Shown here piece by piece: positions 25,981-35,599 of a stretch of 60,062 bases of DNA. How positions within the stretch are numbered: the stretch's first letter is position 1; each line of letters begins with the position of its first letter. The stretch lies in assembly GCA_012840085.1 (NCBI GenBank), contig DUMB01000024.1, positions 1 to 60,062 of the forward strand, in the 5' to 3' direction. The stretch comes from Clostridiaceae bacterium. Its GTDB lineage: Bacteria > Bacillota > Clostridia > Acetivibrionales > DUMB01. The notes beneath the pieces are model-generated. The model did no database searches, was not told where the DNA came from, and was given only the letters and a program-made list of their open reading frames with translations. Position numbers and translations under genes: made by a program.

Positions 25981-27756
25981 TTATAAAGAAGGTGTATCTT
26001 CATTATCATTATCATCGGCAGAGGCTTTATTATCATTAATAGAGCCTTTATTATCATCAATGGAGGAGCCTTTGCCATCATCAAGAGAGCCTTTATAATC
26101 TTCAATAACAGCTTCTGCGATGTTTGTGCAATGGTCTGCAATCCTCTCAAGATTATGAACCAGTTCTACAAAAGAGATTGCAGACAAAGGATTGCACAAT
26201 CCTTTGGAAAGCCTTTCAAGGTGCCTTGAACGGAGGCTTTTTTCCAGTTCGTCAATATCTTTTTCCTTTGACAGGGCTTTTCTGGCCAGCTCAATATTCC
26301 CCTCATTAAGAGCGTGAATTGTATCGTCTACCATGGCGTTAACCTCTTCAAAGGCATTTTTTATTTCTTTAATTGCTTCATCAGAGAAGGGCAGGTTTTC
26401 ATCTTCCTTTATCTCAGCGGATTCTGCAATATTTTGGCAATAATCGCCTATCCGTTCAATGTCATTTGCAACATGCATAAGTCCTGTAAGCCTCACAGAC
26501 TGACGTGATGTAAGGGCACTCATTGAGAGCATCATAGAAAGATAACTTATTATCTCGCACTGTAACTTATCCACTGTTTCTTCATATTCGTGCACCTTTT
26601 TCGCTTCATCCATATCTGAAAATATATATGACTTTTTGGCGCTCTGCATCATCTGCTGAGCAGTCACTGCCATTCTCGTAAGCTCTTTTGTAGCAAGATT
26701 CATAGCTATAGGCGGGTTTCTGAGCATTCTCTTGTCGAGATAGAGGACACCTTTTTCGATATGTTTTTCTTTTCCGGGAACAAGTATTTTAACTATTTTT
26801 GCAAGTACAGGTATAAGTGGAAGCCATATAATTGTATTTATCAAGTTGAAACCGGTATGCGCATTAGCTATCTGGCGTGAAATCATTTTTGCCTCCGGGC
26901 CGGCAGGAGAAATTAATTGAACAAGCTTTGAAAATGAAGGTATAAAAAACATAAATACAACAGAACCAAACACATTGAAAACTGTGTGGGCGACAGCAGC
27001 ACGTTTTGCATTGATGCTGGCACCAATGCTGGCGAGCAGAGCTGTTACCGTAGTTCCAATATTGCTTCCAAATAATATAGGTAGAGCTGTCTGAAGGTTT
27101 ATAAGTGTATTTCCTGCATTATCTACAGGTGTGGAAGCCAGGTTTTGAAGGACAGCTATAAATGCACTGCTGCTTTGAATGATGCCGGTTCCGATTGCTC
27201 CCACAAGCAATCCAAGTATAGGGCTTTTTCCAAGGCGAAGTACTATATCCGAAAAAACCTTGCTCTGGCCTAATGGTTTCATTGCATCGCCCATTGTGTT
27301 TAAACCTATGAACAATACTCCGAATGCGAATATAATCTGACCGAAATACCTGATACTCTTCCTTTTTGACAAGAACATCAATAGAAAGCCGATTGCCGCA
27401 ATGGGATAGGCATAGTCACCAATATCAAAAGCCACGATTTGCGCTGTGACTGTTGTTCCGATGTTTGCTCCAAATATAACCCCAATAGCCTGAGGTAACG
27501 TCATCAGGCCGGCGCTTACAAATCCTACAACCATTACTGTAGTTGCACTGCTGCTCTGTATTATGGATGTTACAAGTGTTCCTACAAGGATAGCCATTAA
27601 CGGATTTTTTGTAAGTACTTCAAGAATGCGCCTCATTTTTTCTCCGGCTGCCTTTTGAAGTCCCTCACCCATAAGATTCATACCATATATAAAAAGAGCA
27701 AGCCCGCCTGCCAGTCCGAATATCATTCCCATAGTATCCATATTTTCTGATAACAT
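25981..27756 (-). CDS. Na+/phosphate cotransporter with C-terminal PhoU-like domain
   Basis: The 591-residue protein has the NptA/YjbB layout. An N-terminal region of about eight membrane segments contains the duplicated family motif: GTLVTSIIQSSSATTVMVVGF and GAIGTGIIQSSSAFIAVLQ, where QSSS marks the transport site. From about residue 345 a helical PhoU-like domain follows (HVANDIERIGDYCQNIAE, then NLERIADHCTNIAEAVIE). The end is an acidic tail made of short repeats (KGSLDD, KGSSIDD, KGSINDN, KASADDN), unusual for the family. ATG 27756 follows AGGAGG. No pst or phoPR genes are nearby. Confidence 0.93.
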   Translation of the reverse strand: MLSENMDTMGMIFGLAGGLALFIYGMNLMGEGLQKAAGEKMRRILEVLTKNPLMAILVGTLVTSIIQSSSATTVMVVGFVSAGLMTLPQAIGVIFGANIGTTVTAQIVAFDIGDYAYPIAAIGFLLMFLSKRKSIRYFGQIIFAFGVLFIGLNTMGDAMKPLGQSKVFSDIVLRLGKSPILGLLVGAIGTGIIQSSSAFIAVLQNLASTPVDNAGNTLINLQTALPILFGSNIGTTVTALLASIGASINAKRAAVAHTVFNVFGSVVFMFFIPSFSKLVQLISPAGPEAKMISRQIANAHTGFNLINTIIWLPLIPVLAKIVKILVPGKEKHIEKGVLYLDKRMLRNPPIAMNLATKELTRMAVTAQQMMQSAKKSYIFSDMDEAKKVHEYEETVDKLQCEIISYLSMMLSMSALTSRQSVRLTGLMHVANDIERIGDYCQNIAESAEIKEDENLPFSDEAIKEIKNAFEEVNAMVDDTIHALNEGNIELARKALSKEKDIDELEKSLRSRHLERLSKGLCNPLSAISFVELVHNLERIADHCTNIAEAVIEDYKGSLDDGKGSSIDDNKGSINDNKASADDNDNEDTPSL

Positions 27757-28106
27757 GTTTCCTCCTATTTTTTATCAATAATATTTTGTTATTTTTTGCG
27801 GTAGATTAAACCCTGTCCATTTTAACATAAAATTTGTGTCCGGTACAGTTGGTCCCCTCCTTTTGCACCGCTCTGCATTCCGTACTGCACAACATTCCTT
27901 TGACATGTTTAAGTTTTCTGACATTGAGATTGACTGGCAAGCTATTCTGAAATAGAATAATAATGTTGGGAAATGTTGATGAAACATACTTTGTACTTGT
28001 AATAAATGAATTATATTGTGATATAATCTATAGTGCATGATTAATTATCAGAACACAGTAATATAAGCCAGATTCGTACTTATAACCTGTTTCCGGTATT
28101 TATTGC

Positions 28107-28178
28107 TAAGCTACTTCCAACATTCACAGCCAAACTACTCCTAGCATTCACAGCCAAACTGCTTTAAGCATTCACAGC
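28107..28178. repeat. Three tandem 24-bp units
   Basis: Units at 28107-28130, 28131-28154 and 28155-28178 share the end (A/G)CATTCACAGC and a CAAACT-like start. Period is exact. Confidence 0.85.
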
Positions 28179-28248
28179 AATTTAAATTCCGCATTCTTTT
28201 GCAATTTACGCAATAAGTATAAGAAAGAAGAGAAGTACAGTTGCAATT

Positions 28249-28288
28249 ATCTGCCTTACAATTATTGGAAATAAGAGGCAGATTTTTT
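28249..28288 (+). terminator. Intrinsic terminator or attenuator upstream of the PPC gene
   Basis: ATCTGCCT (28249-28256) pairs with AGGCAGAT (28276-28283) and is followed by a T-run to 28288. No gene ends just before it on the plus strand, so it must stop a short untranslated transcript or attenuate the gene starting at 28432. Confidence 0.6.
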
Positions 28289-28431
28289 GTACTAAGTGAC
28301 ATTATTAAAGAACCTTGAGGAGTGCATAAAAAGTTTACTTTAATCAATTTTAAGTTTTCTTTTAATTAAATAATATATAAATAATATTATTTAATCTTAT
28401 TTTAAATTTTAATATGAAAGGGGAAATTAAT

Positions 28432-30129
28432 ATGAAAAGAAAGCTTTTAACTGCAACCTTAATAATCGCAATGGCAGCATGCATATTGTTGATTCCTCTT
28501 ACAGTATACGCCAGTCAGGGAACTGATACTGTAATATCAGTAAACGCGATTTATGTTGATAACCTGAATGATCGGGATGAGGTAGACACTTTCAGGTTTT
28601 CAATATCAGAGCCCGGAAGTTTGCAAGTAAGATTTGAATATGACATTGAAGGCGAGTATGATATAGAAATCTTCCAAGCAACCCCAACATCGGGCCTGGT
28701 TTCAATACAAAGACAAAGCTTTTATACATATGCAGCATCAATAACCGGAAGATATACCCAGGAAGGTGACAAGATCAGAGTTCCTGCGGGTAATTACTGT
28801 GTAAATGTACAAAGAAGAAGTTATAGTGATTTTAGCAGCAATGAATATTATCTGACCATTAAATATAGTGCTGAACCAGGCAATGATTATGAAAAGGAGC
28901 CAAATAATGAGGCAAAAAATGCTACATTAATCAGCAGTAACGTTTCCTGCACCGGAAATCTCAATAACAGGGATGATGTTGATTATTATGTGGTAAGTTT
29001 ACCTTATCCCGGAAGTATACAGGTTAAATTTGAATATGATATTAACGGTGAATATAATGTAGAAGTTTTTGAATTGAACTCTCTAAATAACCTGAATTCA
29101 ATACAAAATATGGATTATTATTCATATGCAACATCGTTAACCGGAAGGTATACCCAGTTGGGAGATAAACTCAGGGTTGCGGAAGGTGATTATTATTTTG
29201 CTGTTAAAAGAAGATCTTTTGGAGACTACAGCAATAGCGACTATATTCTGACTGTAAACTATAATGCAGAACCTGGCAACGATTTTGAAAAAGAAAATAA
29301 TAATAGTGCAAGATCTGCAACATTTATTGGCTGCAACTCTCCATGTACCGGAAATCTCAGTAATAGAGATGATATTGATTACTACCTTGTGAAATTGCCC
29401 ACATCCGGAAATTTGCAGGTCAGTTTGGAATACGATACTGAAGGTGAATATAACGTAGAAATTTTTAAAGTGGACTCACTAAATAACCTGGTTTCAATAC
29501 AAAGCCTGGATTATTATTCATACGCAACAACGGTAACAGGAAGGTATACCCAGCAGGGAAATAAACTCAAACTTGAGCCGGGTGATTATTATTTTGCCGT
29601 TAAAAGAAGGGCTTTTGGAGATTATAGCAACAGTGATTACGTTCTGACGGTTCTTTCAGATGTAAAAACTGCCACTCCCTCCGATAATTCGGGCACAAAG
29701 GTTATCGTACAGCCCAATAAGTCAACGGTTCTTGTAAATGGCAGGAAAATTGCTTTCGACTCCTATAATATTGGCGGATATAATTATTTCAAACTGCGTG
29801 ATTTGGCCCAGGCAGTAAACGGAACCAACAAAAATTTTGAAGTTACCTGGGACGGCGCAAAAAATGCAATCAATTTGTTTTCAAACAGGCCATATACACC
29901 GGTTGGAAATGAATTGAAGACTTCTCCAAATCTCACAAGCAAGGTTGCAACCCCAACTAGCTCTGCAATTTACCTGGACGGAAAGCCAGTTACACTTATA
30001 GCATACAATATTGACGGCAACAATTACTTCAAGCTCCGTGACATTTTGAAGTTGTTTGATATCGGAGTTACATGGAACGGGAAAACCAATACGATAGAAA
30101 TAAATACAAATACTTCATATGTTGAGTAA
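28432..30129 (+). CDS. Secreted protein with three PPC-like repeats and two stalk (Cu-amine-oxidase-N-like) domains
   Basis: The 565-residue protein has a signal peptide (cleavage near VYAS). Three homologous ~120-residue beta modules follow (about 30-145, 150-270, 275-400). Each has a NRDDVDYY start, a LQV.FEYD strand, GEYNVEIF and a YSYAT..TGRYTQ.GDKL section, then a DYYFAVKRRSFGDYSNSDY end. This is the pattern of bacterial pre-peptidase C-terminal (PPC) domains. The last ~160 residues hold two copies of a stalk domain (VLVNGRKIAFDSYNIGGYNYFKLRDLA and a second with YFKLRDILKLFDIGVTW), often found on Firmicutes surface proteins. No peptidase domain is present. ATG 28432 is preferred over 28414 because AAAGGGG lies between them. 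Confidence 0.85.
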   Translation: MKRKLLTATLIIAMAACILLIPLTVYASQGTDTVISVNAIYVDNLNDRDEVDTFRFSISEPGSLQVRFEYDIEGEYDIEIFQATPTSGLVSIQRQSFYTYAASITGRYTQEGDKIRVPAGNYCVNVQRRSYSDFSSNEYYLTIKYSAEPGNDYEKEPNNEAKNATLISSNVSCTGNLNNRDDVDYYVVSLPYPGSIQVKFEYDINGEYNVEVFELNSLNNLNSIQNMDYYSYATSLTGRYTQLGDKLRVAEGDYYFAVKRRSFGDYSNSDYILTVNYNAEPGNDFEKENNNSARSATFIGCNSPCTGNLSNRDDIDYYLVKLPTSGNLQVSLEYDTEGEYNVEIFKVDSLNNLVSIQSLDYYSYATTVTGRYTQQGNKLKLEPGDYYFAVKRRAFGDYSNSDYVLTVLSDVKTATPSDNSGTKVIVQPNKSTVLVNGRKIAFDSYNIGGYNYFKLRDLAQAVNGTNKNFEVTWDGAKNAINLFSNRPYTPVGNELKTSPNLTSKVATPTSSAIYLDGKPVTLIAYNIDGNNYFKLRDILKLFDIGVTWNGKTNTIEINTNTSYVE

Positions 30130-30143
30130 TGTATGCATAAGTA

Positions 30144-30172
30144 TTGACAACAAAACCTTATTATACTAATAT
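30144..30172 (+). promoter_or_regulatory. Promoter of the TPP riboswitch-thiT transcript
   Basis: TTGACA (30144-30149), 17-bp spacer, TAATAT (30167-30172). Transcription would begin about 16 bases before the aptamer. Confidence 0.6.
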
Positions 30173-30194
30173 AAAAATTACAAATTAATAAATG

Positions 30195-30288
30195 AACTTG
30201 GGGAGCTGAAAGGATTCGGCTGAGAGGGAACTAAATCTGTTCCGACCCATTGAACCTGAACTGGGTAATGCTAGCGAAGGGAAAGATT
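30195..30288 (+). ncRNA. TPP riboswitch (THI element)
   Basis: The conserved parts are present in order: GGGG near 30200, GGCTGAGAGGGA (about 30218-30229), then GACCCATTGAACCTGAACT (30244-30262) and GGGTAATGCTAGCGAAGGGA (30263-30282). These are the pyrimidine-sensing CUGAGA loop and the pyrophosphate-sensing ACC..GAACCUGA..GGGUAAUGC region. It precedes a thiamine transporter gene. Confidence 0.96.
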
Positions 30289-30314
30289 TTAACTACGTAT
30301 GTATATTTGAATTT

Positions 30315-30347
30315 AACCCTTTATCCTGTTCAGGATGAAGGGTTTTT
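30315..30347 (+). terminator. Intrinsic terminator of the TPP switch
   Basis: AACCCTTTATCCTG (30315-30328) pairs with CAGGATGAAGGGTT (30331-30344 region) and continues into a T-run. It sits 27 bases after the aptamer and should form when TPP is bound, shutting off thiT. Confidence 0.85.
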
Positions 30348-30461
30348 TAATGCACATGTGCAGATGAAAATATCAAACCTTCATCCGTCAAAAATATACA
30401 GCTTCCCCACAGTTTGTTTGGACAAAAACTATAAATAATGATATGAAAAGGGGAATTAAAA

Positions 30462-31121
30462 ATGTTTGAGGGATTTAAAGTTGTAATTTATGAAAACTTT
30501 TCAAAGCTTATCAGTCCGAAGCCTCTTGCTACGATTGTGGCTGTATTGCTGCTTGTCGGTATTTTCGTAATTATAAGCAAAAAAACTTCGTACAATACAA
30601 AAACATTGACATACGGAGCTCTTGCGATATCAGCAGCATTTATACTGTCTTTTATTAAAATAGTGGAATTTCCTAACGGAGGCTCAATAACTGTAGCCAG
30701 CATGCTCCCGATATTCATCTATGCGTATATTGCAGGACCGAGAGCGGGGATTCTGGCAGGATTGTGCTATGGGATGCTCCAGTATATCCAGGAACCTTAT
30801 TTTGTCCACTGGACACAGCTTCTGCTTGACTACCCGATAGCTTTTGCCCTTCTGGGAACTGCAGGACTTTTCAGAGGCAGACAGTGGCTTGGAGCTTTTG
30901 TAGGGAGTATGGCAAGATTCTTGTGTCATTTTCTTTCAGGAGTCGTTTTCTTTGCCGAATATGCAGGAGATCAGAATGTTTTCCTTTATTCATTCGGATA
31001 CAACATATCATATATACTTCCTGACTTAATAATATGCATGGTGATTTTATTGCTGCCGAGTGTAAAGAGTGCAATAAAGAGACTGCAGAATACCGGCTTG
31101 AATGTAAGCAAAACAGCATAA
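30462..31121 (+). CDS. thiT: Thiamine transporter ThiT (ECF S component)
   Basis: The 219-residue membrane protein has six hydrophobic segments, one more N-terminal extension than short ThiT proteins. The thiamine-site block is present: NGGSITVASMLPIFIYAYIAGPRAGILAG, YGMLQYIQEPYFVHWTQLLLDYPIAFALLG, then FAEYAGDQNVFLYSFGYNISY. These carry the Trp/Tyr/Asp residues known to bind thiamine in ThiT. The TPP riboswitch and terminator upstream support the substrate. ATG 30462 follows AAAAGGGG. Shared ECF energy-coupling subunits must be encoded elsewhere, as for queT. Confidence 0.95.
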   Translation: MFEGFKVVIYENFSKLISPKPLATIVAVLLLVGIFVIISKKTSYNTKTLTYGALAISAAFILSFIKIVEFPNGGSITVASMLPIFIYAYIAGPRAGILAGLCYGMLQYIQEPYFVHWTQLLLDYPIAFALLGTAGLFRGRQWLGAFVGSMARFLCHFLSGVVFFAEYAGDQNVFLYSFGYNISYILPDLIICMVILLLPSVKSAIKRLQNTGLNVSKTA

Positions 31122-31281
31122 TTATGTTAAACAGAGCAGCAAAATCATGTTTAAGCAGAACAGCATAATTATGTTTAAGTGTAGGGCAGCATTATTAAAT
31201 GTGAGTAAAGCTGCATAATTAAGCGTTAATCATGCATAGCAGCTTGATTGCCGGGCAGACAAGCGACTCAGCAATTAAAAT

Positions 31282-31416
31282 AAGTTAACAGCCATAGATA
31301 AAATAATAGATAAAATATAAGTTAACAGCTATAGATAAAATAACAAGTTAATAGCCATAGATGAAATAATAAGTTATAGCTATAGATAGAATAATTAATA
31401 ACTATAGATAAAATAC
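31282..31416. repeat. Tandem array, ~5 units of 26 bp
   Basis: Units begin at 31282 (longer, 37 bp, with an internal duplication), 31319, 31345, 31371 and 31397 (partial). The consensus starts AAGTTAACAGCTATAGATAA. The period from 31319 on is exactly 26 bp. Confidence 0.8.
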
Positions 31417-31515
31417 AAAGTAGAATTGTTAAGACAAACTTCTCAAATTATAAAAAAGTATGGAACTACAATAAAAAGGTATAGGATGATAATTAAAGAA
31501 TTAGAGTAGCAGACT

Positions 31516-31654
31516 GGAGTAACAGAATGCAAGTAGCAGAACTGGAGTAACGGAATGGGAGTAACAGTATGAGAACAGCAGCATGCGAATAACAGCATAG
31601 GAATAACAGCAGGATAATAACAGCAGGAGAATAACAGCTAAAGAATAACAAAAT
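31516..31654. repeat. Degenerate ~14-bp tandem array
   Basis: About ten units of the type GGAGTAACAGAATG / GAATAACAGCATAG run without interruption. Sequence differs from the neighbouring 26-bp array. Confidence 0.7.
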
Positions 31655-31721
31655 GAAACAGCAAGCAAAAAGATAAGAGAATTAAAACAGCAGTATGAAA
31701 AAACTGTACGAAAAAACTGTA

Positions 31722-31759
31722 CGAAAAAACAGCGGAAAGACGACCATGCTTTCCGCTGT
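31722..31759 (-). terminator. Terminator of the FAD oxidoreductase gene
   Basis: ACAGCGGAAAG (31729-31739) pairs with CTTTCCGCTGT (31749-31759). On the minus strand six Ts follow the stem, which makes an intrinsic terminator 48 bases after the gene stop. On the plus strand it is also followed by Ts (31762-31767). Confidence 0.85.
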
Positions 31760-31806
31760 ACTTTTTTGCTTCACTTTGAATTATCAGTGTTTCGAATGGA
31801 TTCTTT

Positions 31807-33207
31807 TTAGTGTTTCTTACGGATTCTTTCCAGTATTTTTCTGGCGACATGGACACCGCTGGCACTTGCCTGGGAGAGTCCACGGGTTATTCCTGCTCCG
31901 TCTCCGATAGCAAACATGTTTTTCAGTTTTGTTTCCAATTCATTCGTAAGCTCGAGCCGAGCGCTGTAGAACTTAACTTCTACACCGTACAGCAAGGTGT
32001 CGTAATTGGACGTTCCCGGTGCTATCTTGTCCAGTGCATATATCATTTCAATTATATTGTCAAGATGCCTCTTGGTAAGAACCAGGCTGAGATCACCCGG
32101 AGTGGCTTTCAAAGTAGGCTTTGTAAAGCTCTGGCTTAGCCTGTGCTCATTTGTTCTTACGCCCTTTATCAGATCTCCGAACCTCTGAACAAGTACACCT
32201 CCGCCAAGCATATTGGAGAGGGAAGCTATCCTTTTTCCGTACTTATAAGGCTCGTTAAAGGGTTGTGTAAATCTATTGCTGACCAGCAATGCAAAATTGG
32301 TGTTATTACTTCTTAATTTGGGGTCGGTATAGCTGTGCCCGTTAACTGTTATTATTCCGTCAACATTTTCTGAAACCACATATCCATATGGATTCATGCA
32401 AAAGGTCCTGACAATATCTCCATACTGCTTTGTCCTGTACAAAAGTTTTGATTCATACATTGTGTCTGTAAGATGCTCGAACACCTTTGCCGGAAGTTCT
32501 ACTCTTACACCTATGTCCACTTGATTATTTATGAGTTTCAGGCCGAGATTTCTACATTGCTGTGAAAACCATTCTGCCCCTGACCTGCCGGGCGCAACTA
32601 TTAAATAATCACATTCTATGTATTTTTCATTGCCCAAATCAAGCCTGTAATATGAATCAACAGGTATAATCTGTTTTACGTCAGTATTACAGAATATATC
32701 TAAATTCTTTTTAAGATGGTCATACAACCTTTTTAAAATATTAAGATTATTCTCAGTGCCAAGGTGCTTTACTTCTGCTTTCAAAAGATGAAGGTCATTT
32801 TCCAGGGCTTTCTTTTCAATTTCCGCAGCTTCCTTGGTAAATGCCGAGTGTTTTTCAGTGGTAGCTCCGAAAGCCACATATACTCTGTCAACGTAATAGA
32901 GAAGTTCCATCACCTCTTCATCTGAAATGTATTCGTTTAGCCATCCGCCGAATTCAGTTGTGAAGTTGAATTTGCCGTCAGAGAATGCGCCTGCACCGCC
33001 AAAGCCCCTCATAATGCTGCAGGTTTTGCAGCCGATACAGTCCCTGTCTTTTAGCTTTATTGCCGGACAGTTTCTGTTATATATGTCATTGCCATGGTCA
33101 AACATTGCTATTCTTAAAGAAGGGTCCTCTTTGATTAACTCATATCCTGAAAATATACCTGAAATACCACAACCTATTATTGCAATATCATATTTTTGAA
33201 TTTTCAT
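31807..33207 (-). CDS. FAD-dependent dehydrogenase (COG2509-like)
   Basis: The 466-residue protein starts with a Rossmann dinucleotide motif (YDIAIIGCGISGIFSGYEL) and ends with the FAD-binding AIGDGAGITRGLSQASASGVHVA. A conserved cysteine region NRNCPAIKLKDRDCIGCKTCS (~residues 45-66) precedes RGFGGAGAFSDGKFN. This combination is typical of COG2509 proteins, which are widely conserved and whose substrate is unknown; a Fe-S cluster on the CxxC cysteines is possible. It is monocistronic, with ATG 33207 after GAGAGGTGTG. Confidence 0.88.
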   Translation of the reverse strand: MKIQKYDIAIIGCGISGIFSGYELIKEDPSLRIAMFDHGNDIYNRNCPAIKLKDRDCIGCKTCSIMRGFGGAGAFSDGKFNFTTEFGGWLNEYISDEEVMELLYYVDRVYVAFGATTEKHSAFTKEAAEIEKKALENDLHLLKAEVKHLGTENNLNILKRLYDHLKKNLDIFCNTDVKQIIPVDSYYRLDLGNEKYIECDYLIVAPGRSGAEWFSQQCRNLGLKLINNQVDIGVRVELPAKVFEHLTDTMYESKLLYRTKQYGDIVRTFCMNPYGYVVSENVDGIITVNGHSYTDPKLRSNNTNFALLVSNRFTQPFNEPYKYGKRIASLSNMLGGGVLVQRFGDLIKGVRTNEHRLSQSFTKPTLKATPGDLSLVLTKRHLDNIIEMIYALDKIAPGTSNYDTLLYGVEVKFYSARLELTNELETKLKNMFAIGDGAGITRGLSQASASGVHVARKILERIRKKH

Positions 33208-33532
33208 TGCATCACACCTCTCATAATATCACTTACCGGACAGAAAAATTTACTAATCTTCGCTGATTTTTATTGCGTGATTCGCTTATTTAGTTAAATA
33301 ATAATTTATATTATTAAATTACATAATTACATGATCATTTATATAATTTGCTTATATAATCACATGATCCGCTTATTTAATGCATGCCTGCTTGCAAAAA
33401 TAACTTATGGCACAGGTACTAAATCATATAGATTCGAAATTACAACATTCAGAAACTATATTGAACCGGAATAACTTTCGGCCATAACAATTATACCAGC
33501 GAAAAAATGTTTGTACAACTTTTCTGTGCGGT
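33208..33532. other. AT-rich spacer with short repeats
   Basis: A partly repeated sequence TGATTCGCTTATTTA / TGATCCGCTTATTTA occurs near 33280 and 33366, with related TTTGCTTATATAA between. No gene, riboswitch or strong terminator was recognised. Confidence 0.45.
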
Positions 33533-35599
33533 TCAATTCATTTGATGTCCGTATAACAATTTGCTGAGAGATTCGCTGTCATATACAGGTGCCTGGCACG
33601 AAAAGTTCTCACATAAATATGCAGCAGCTTTATTGCCTGCTCTTTCATATCTTTCAGCAAATGGGGCAATTTTTACAATATCTTTTAAATCATCCGTGCT
33701 TAACAGTACAGTAGTAAAAGGATTAAATTTGTTTCTTAATACGCCAATCATTGCGAGAATTTCTTTGTCCCTAGAATTGCTGCCCGAAATAACGACTTCT
33801 TTTGCGGCAGAATGGGCAAATAAGAATGAACAAAGCAAAAATGCATGTCCTAATGGGTTGCTTGTAAGACTGTTGCTGAACACCTTGAACTGTCTGCCGG
33901 CCAGTTCTTCCAATCTGCTTTGCCCAGTCAGTCTGGCCAGCCTGAGGAAGTTCATTGTAGCAACAGAGTTACCTGAAGGCATTGCGCCGTCATATACTTC
34001 TTTAGGTCTTGCTATCAACTGTTCACCATCATTGCCATAGAGATATAAACCTCCATGTTCATTGTCAAAGAACAGCTCAATCATGTCATCATTTAATTGC
34101 AATGCTTTTCCAAGGTATTCGGGCTTGAATGTTGTATTGTAAAGCTCAATAAGTCCCCATACAAGGAAAGCATAATCATCTACATAGGCCGGGAAAGCTG
34201 CTTCGCCGTCCCTGTACCTTGCTAACAACCTTCCGTCACCGGGACGGACAAGTTTCCCGAGAATGAACTGAAGAGCTTTTTCTGCGGCTGCTGTGTATTT
34301 TTGCTCACCCAAAACCCTGCCACCGATGGAAAGTGCTGCAATCATCAGTCCGTTCCAGGCAGTAAGTATTTTATCGTCCTTGTAGGGGTGTACTCTCTTT
34401 TCCCGGTGCAGAAAAAGTTTATTCCGGCATTCCTCTATAAAATTCATATCTTCACCGGATGTATCCGAATCAATGAGGTTAAGAATGTTTTTGCCTTCAA
34501 AATTCCCTCTTTCAGTGATATCATAGAACTTGCAGAACCTTGTTCCAGCCTCTTCGCCAAGGACGTCCTTTACTTCCGAAGGAGTCCAAAGATAGAATTT
34601 ACCTTCAACACCCTCAGAGTCTGCATCTTCCGCAGAATAAAAGGCGCCTTCGGGTGATGTCATATCTCTGAGCACATAAGTAAATATCTTATGGGCTGTT
34701 TCTGCATATATTTTTTTTCCTGTAGCCTGATATGTTTCGATATATGCAATGGCAAGGAGCGCATTGTCGTACAGCATTTTTTCAAAATGAGGAACAAGCC
34801 ACCGTCTGTCAGTGGAATAGCGGCTGAATCCAAAACCAATGTGGTCGAATATGCCACCCCTGTACATTGAGTCAAGGGTCTTTTCCACCATCTCAAGGGC
34901 ATAGTCTTCACCCGTAGCATGCCAATATCGCAACAGGAAGTATAGATTATGAGGAGTCGGGAACTTAGGGGCACTCCCAAAACCTCCATATATGCTGTCA
35001 AATGCATATTTGAATTCCGTAAAGGCATCATGTACAAGGTCCTCGGGAATATCTTCGTTCTGAATATCCTCTTCCTGAAAATCCAATGGGCTGTTAAACA
35101 TATTTGTAATTTTATTGCTTGAGGATATTAACTCATTTCTGCGGCTGTTCCACAGTTCAACTACTCTATTGAGAAGACTTTTAAGCCCCATCATGCCCAT
35201 ACGGTCCTCTTTTGGGAAATAAGTACCTGCAAAAAAAGGCTTTTTATCAGGGGTGAGAAACACCGTAAGTGGCCAACCCCCGTGGCCGGTCAAGGCCTGA
35301 CAAACCGCCATGTAAATGCTGTCTATGTCTGGCCGCTCTTCTCGATCCACTTTAACAGCTATAAAGTATTCATTTAAAATAGAGGCAATTTCCTCATCCT
35401 CGAAAGATTCCCTTTCCATCACATGGCACCAGTGACAGGTGGAGTAGCCTATGGAGAGGAAGACGGGCTTGTCTTCTGATTTAGCTTTTTCAAAAGCTTC
35501 ATCACTCCAGGGAAACCAGTCTACTGGGTTATAAGCATGTTGTAACAAATACGGTGATTTCTCATGAATCAGTCTGTTGGCTTGTCTATTGGTTGACAT
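33533..35599 (-). CDS. YyaL/SSP411-type thioredoxin-domain and glucosaminidase-fold protein
   Basis: The 688-residue protein matches the YyaL/spermatogenesis-associated protein 20 family. An N-terminal thioredoxin-like domain (DUF255) has [18 protein letters not shown], a C-H-W-C motif in [18 protein letters not shown], and [16 protein letters not shown] long alpha/alpha barrel-like region follows (~residues 190-688) with [33 protein letters not shown]. The family is conserved from bacteria to humans without a settled function; members have been linked to N-acylglucosamine epimerase-like folds. ATG 35599 was chosen since AAAGGTGG lies 8 bases upstream; the in-frame ATG two codons earlier would be too close. 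Confidence 0.92.
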   Translation of the reverse strand: MSTNRQANRLIHEKSPYLLQHAYNPVDWFPWSDEAFEKAKSEDKPVFLSIGYSTCHWCHVMERESFEDEEIASILNEYFIAVKVDREERPDIDSIYMAVCQALTGHGGWPLTVFLTPDKKPFFAGTYFPKEDRMGMMGLKSLLNRVVELWNSRRNELISSSNKITNMFNSPLDFQEEDIQNEDIPEDLVHDAFTEFKYAFDSIYGGFGSAPKFPTPHNLYFLLRYWHATGEDYALEMVEKTLDSMYRGGIFDHIGFGFSRYSTDRRWLVPHFEKMLYDNALLAIAYIETYQATGKKIYAETAHKIFTYVLRDMTSPEGAFYSAEDADSEGVEGKFYLWTPSEVKDVLGEEAGTRFCKFYDITERGNFEGKNILNLIDSDTSGEDMNFIEECRNKLFLHREKRVHPYKDDKILTAWNGLMIAALSIGGRVLGEQKYTAAAEKALQFILGKLVRPGDGRLLARYRDGEAAFPAYVDDYAFLVWGLIELYNTTFKPEYLGKALQLNDDMIELFFDNEHGGLYLYGNDGEQLIARPKEVYDGAMPSGNSVATMNFLRLARLTGQSRLEELAGRQFKVFSNSLTSNPLGHAFLLCSFLFAHSAAKEVVISGSNSRDKEILAMIGVLRNKFNPFTTVLLSTDDLKDIVKIAPFAERYERAGNKAAAYLCENFSCQAPVYDSESLSKLLYGHQMN

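Larger units (their letters stand above)
27757..28431. other. Gene-free spacer between divergent genes
   Basis: It contains a TATAAT box (28022-28027) without a good -35, a triple 24-bp repeat and an intrinsic terminator hairpin (both listed). Frames at 27775-28038 and 28141-28347 on the minus strand lack ribosome binding sites; the second owes its cysteines to the repeats. Confidence 0.5.
31122..31806. other. Long repeat-rich spacer between convergent genes
   Basis: The 685 bases contain two separate tandem arrays (31282-31416 and 31516-31654), three copies of ACGAAAAAACTGT-like sequence near 31700-31730, and the terminator at 31722-31759. No gene was found. Confidence 0.6.

Noticed and set aside
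27775..28038. 87-codon minus-strand frame after the Na/Pi gene promoter side
   Set aside because: No ribosome site, unusual composition, no recognisable family.
28141..28347. Cysteine-rich 68-codon frame on the minus strand
   Set aside because: TTG start without ribosome site; it covers the terminator stem and 24-bp repeats that create the cysteines.
30250..30438. 62-codon frame downstream of thiT promoter
   Set aside because: It overlaps the TPP aptamer and terminator, which are non-coding.
31282..31654. Possible CRISPR array
   Set aside because: Units are directly abutting and degenerate with no unique spacers, and no cas genes are near.
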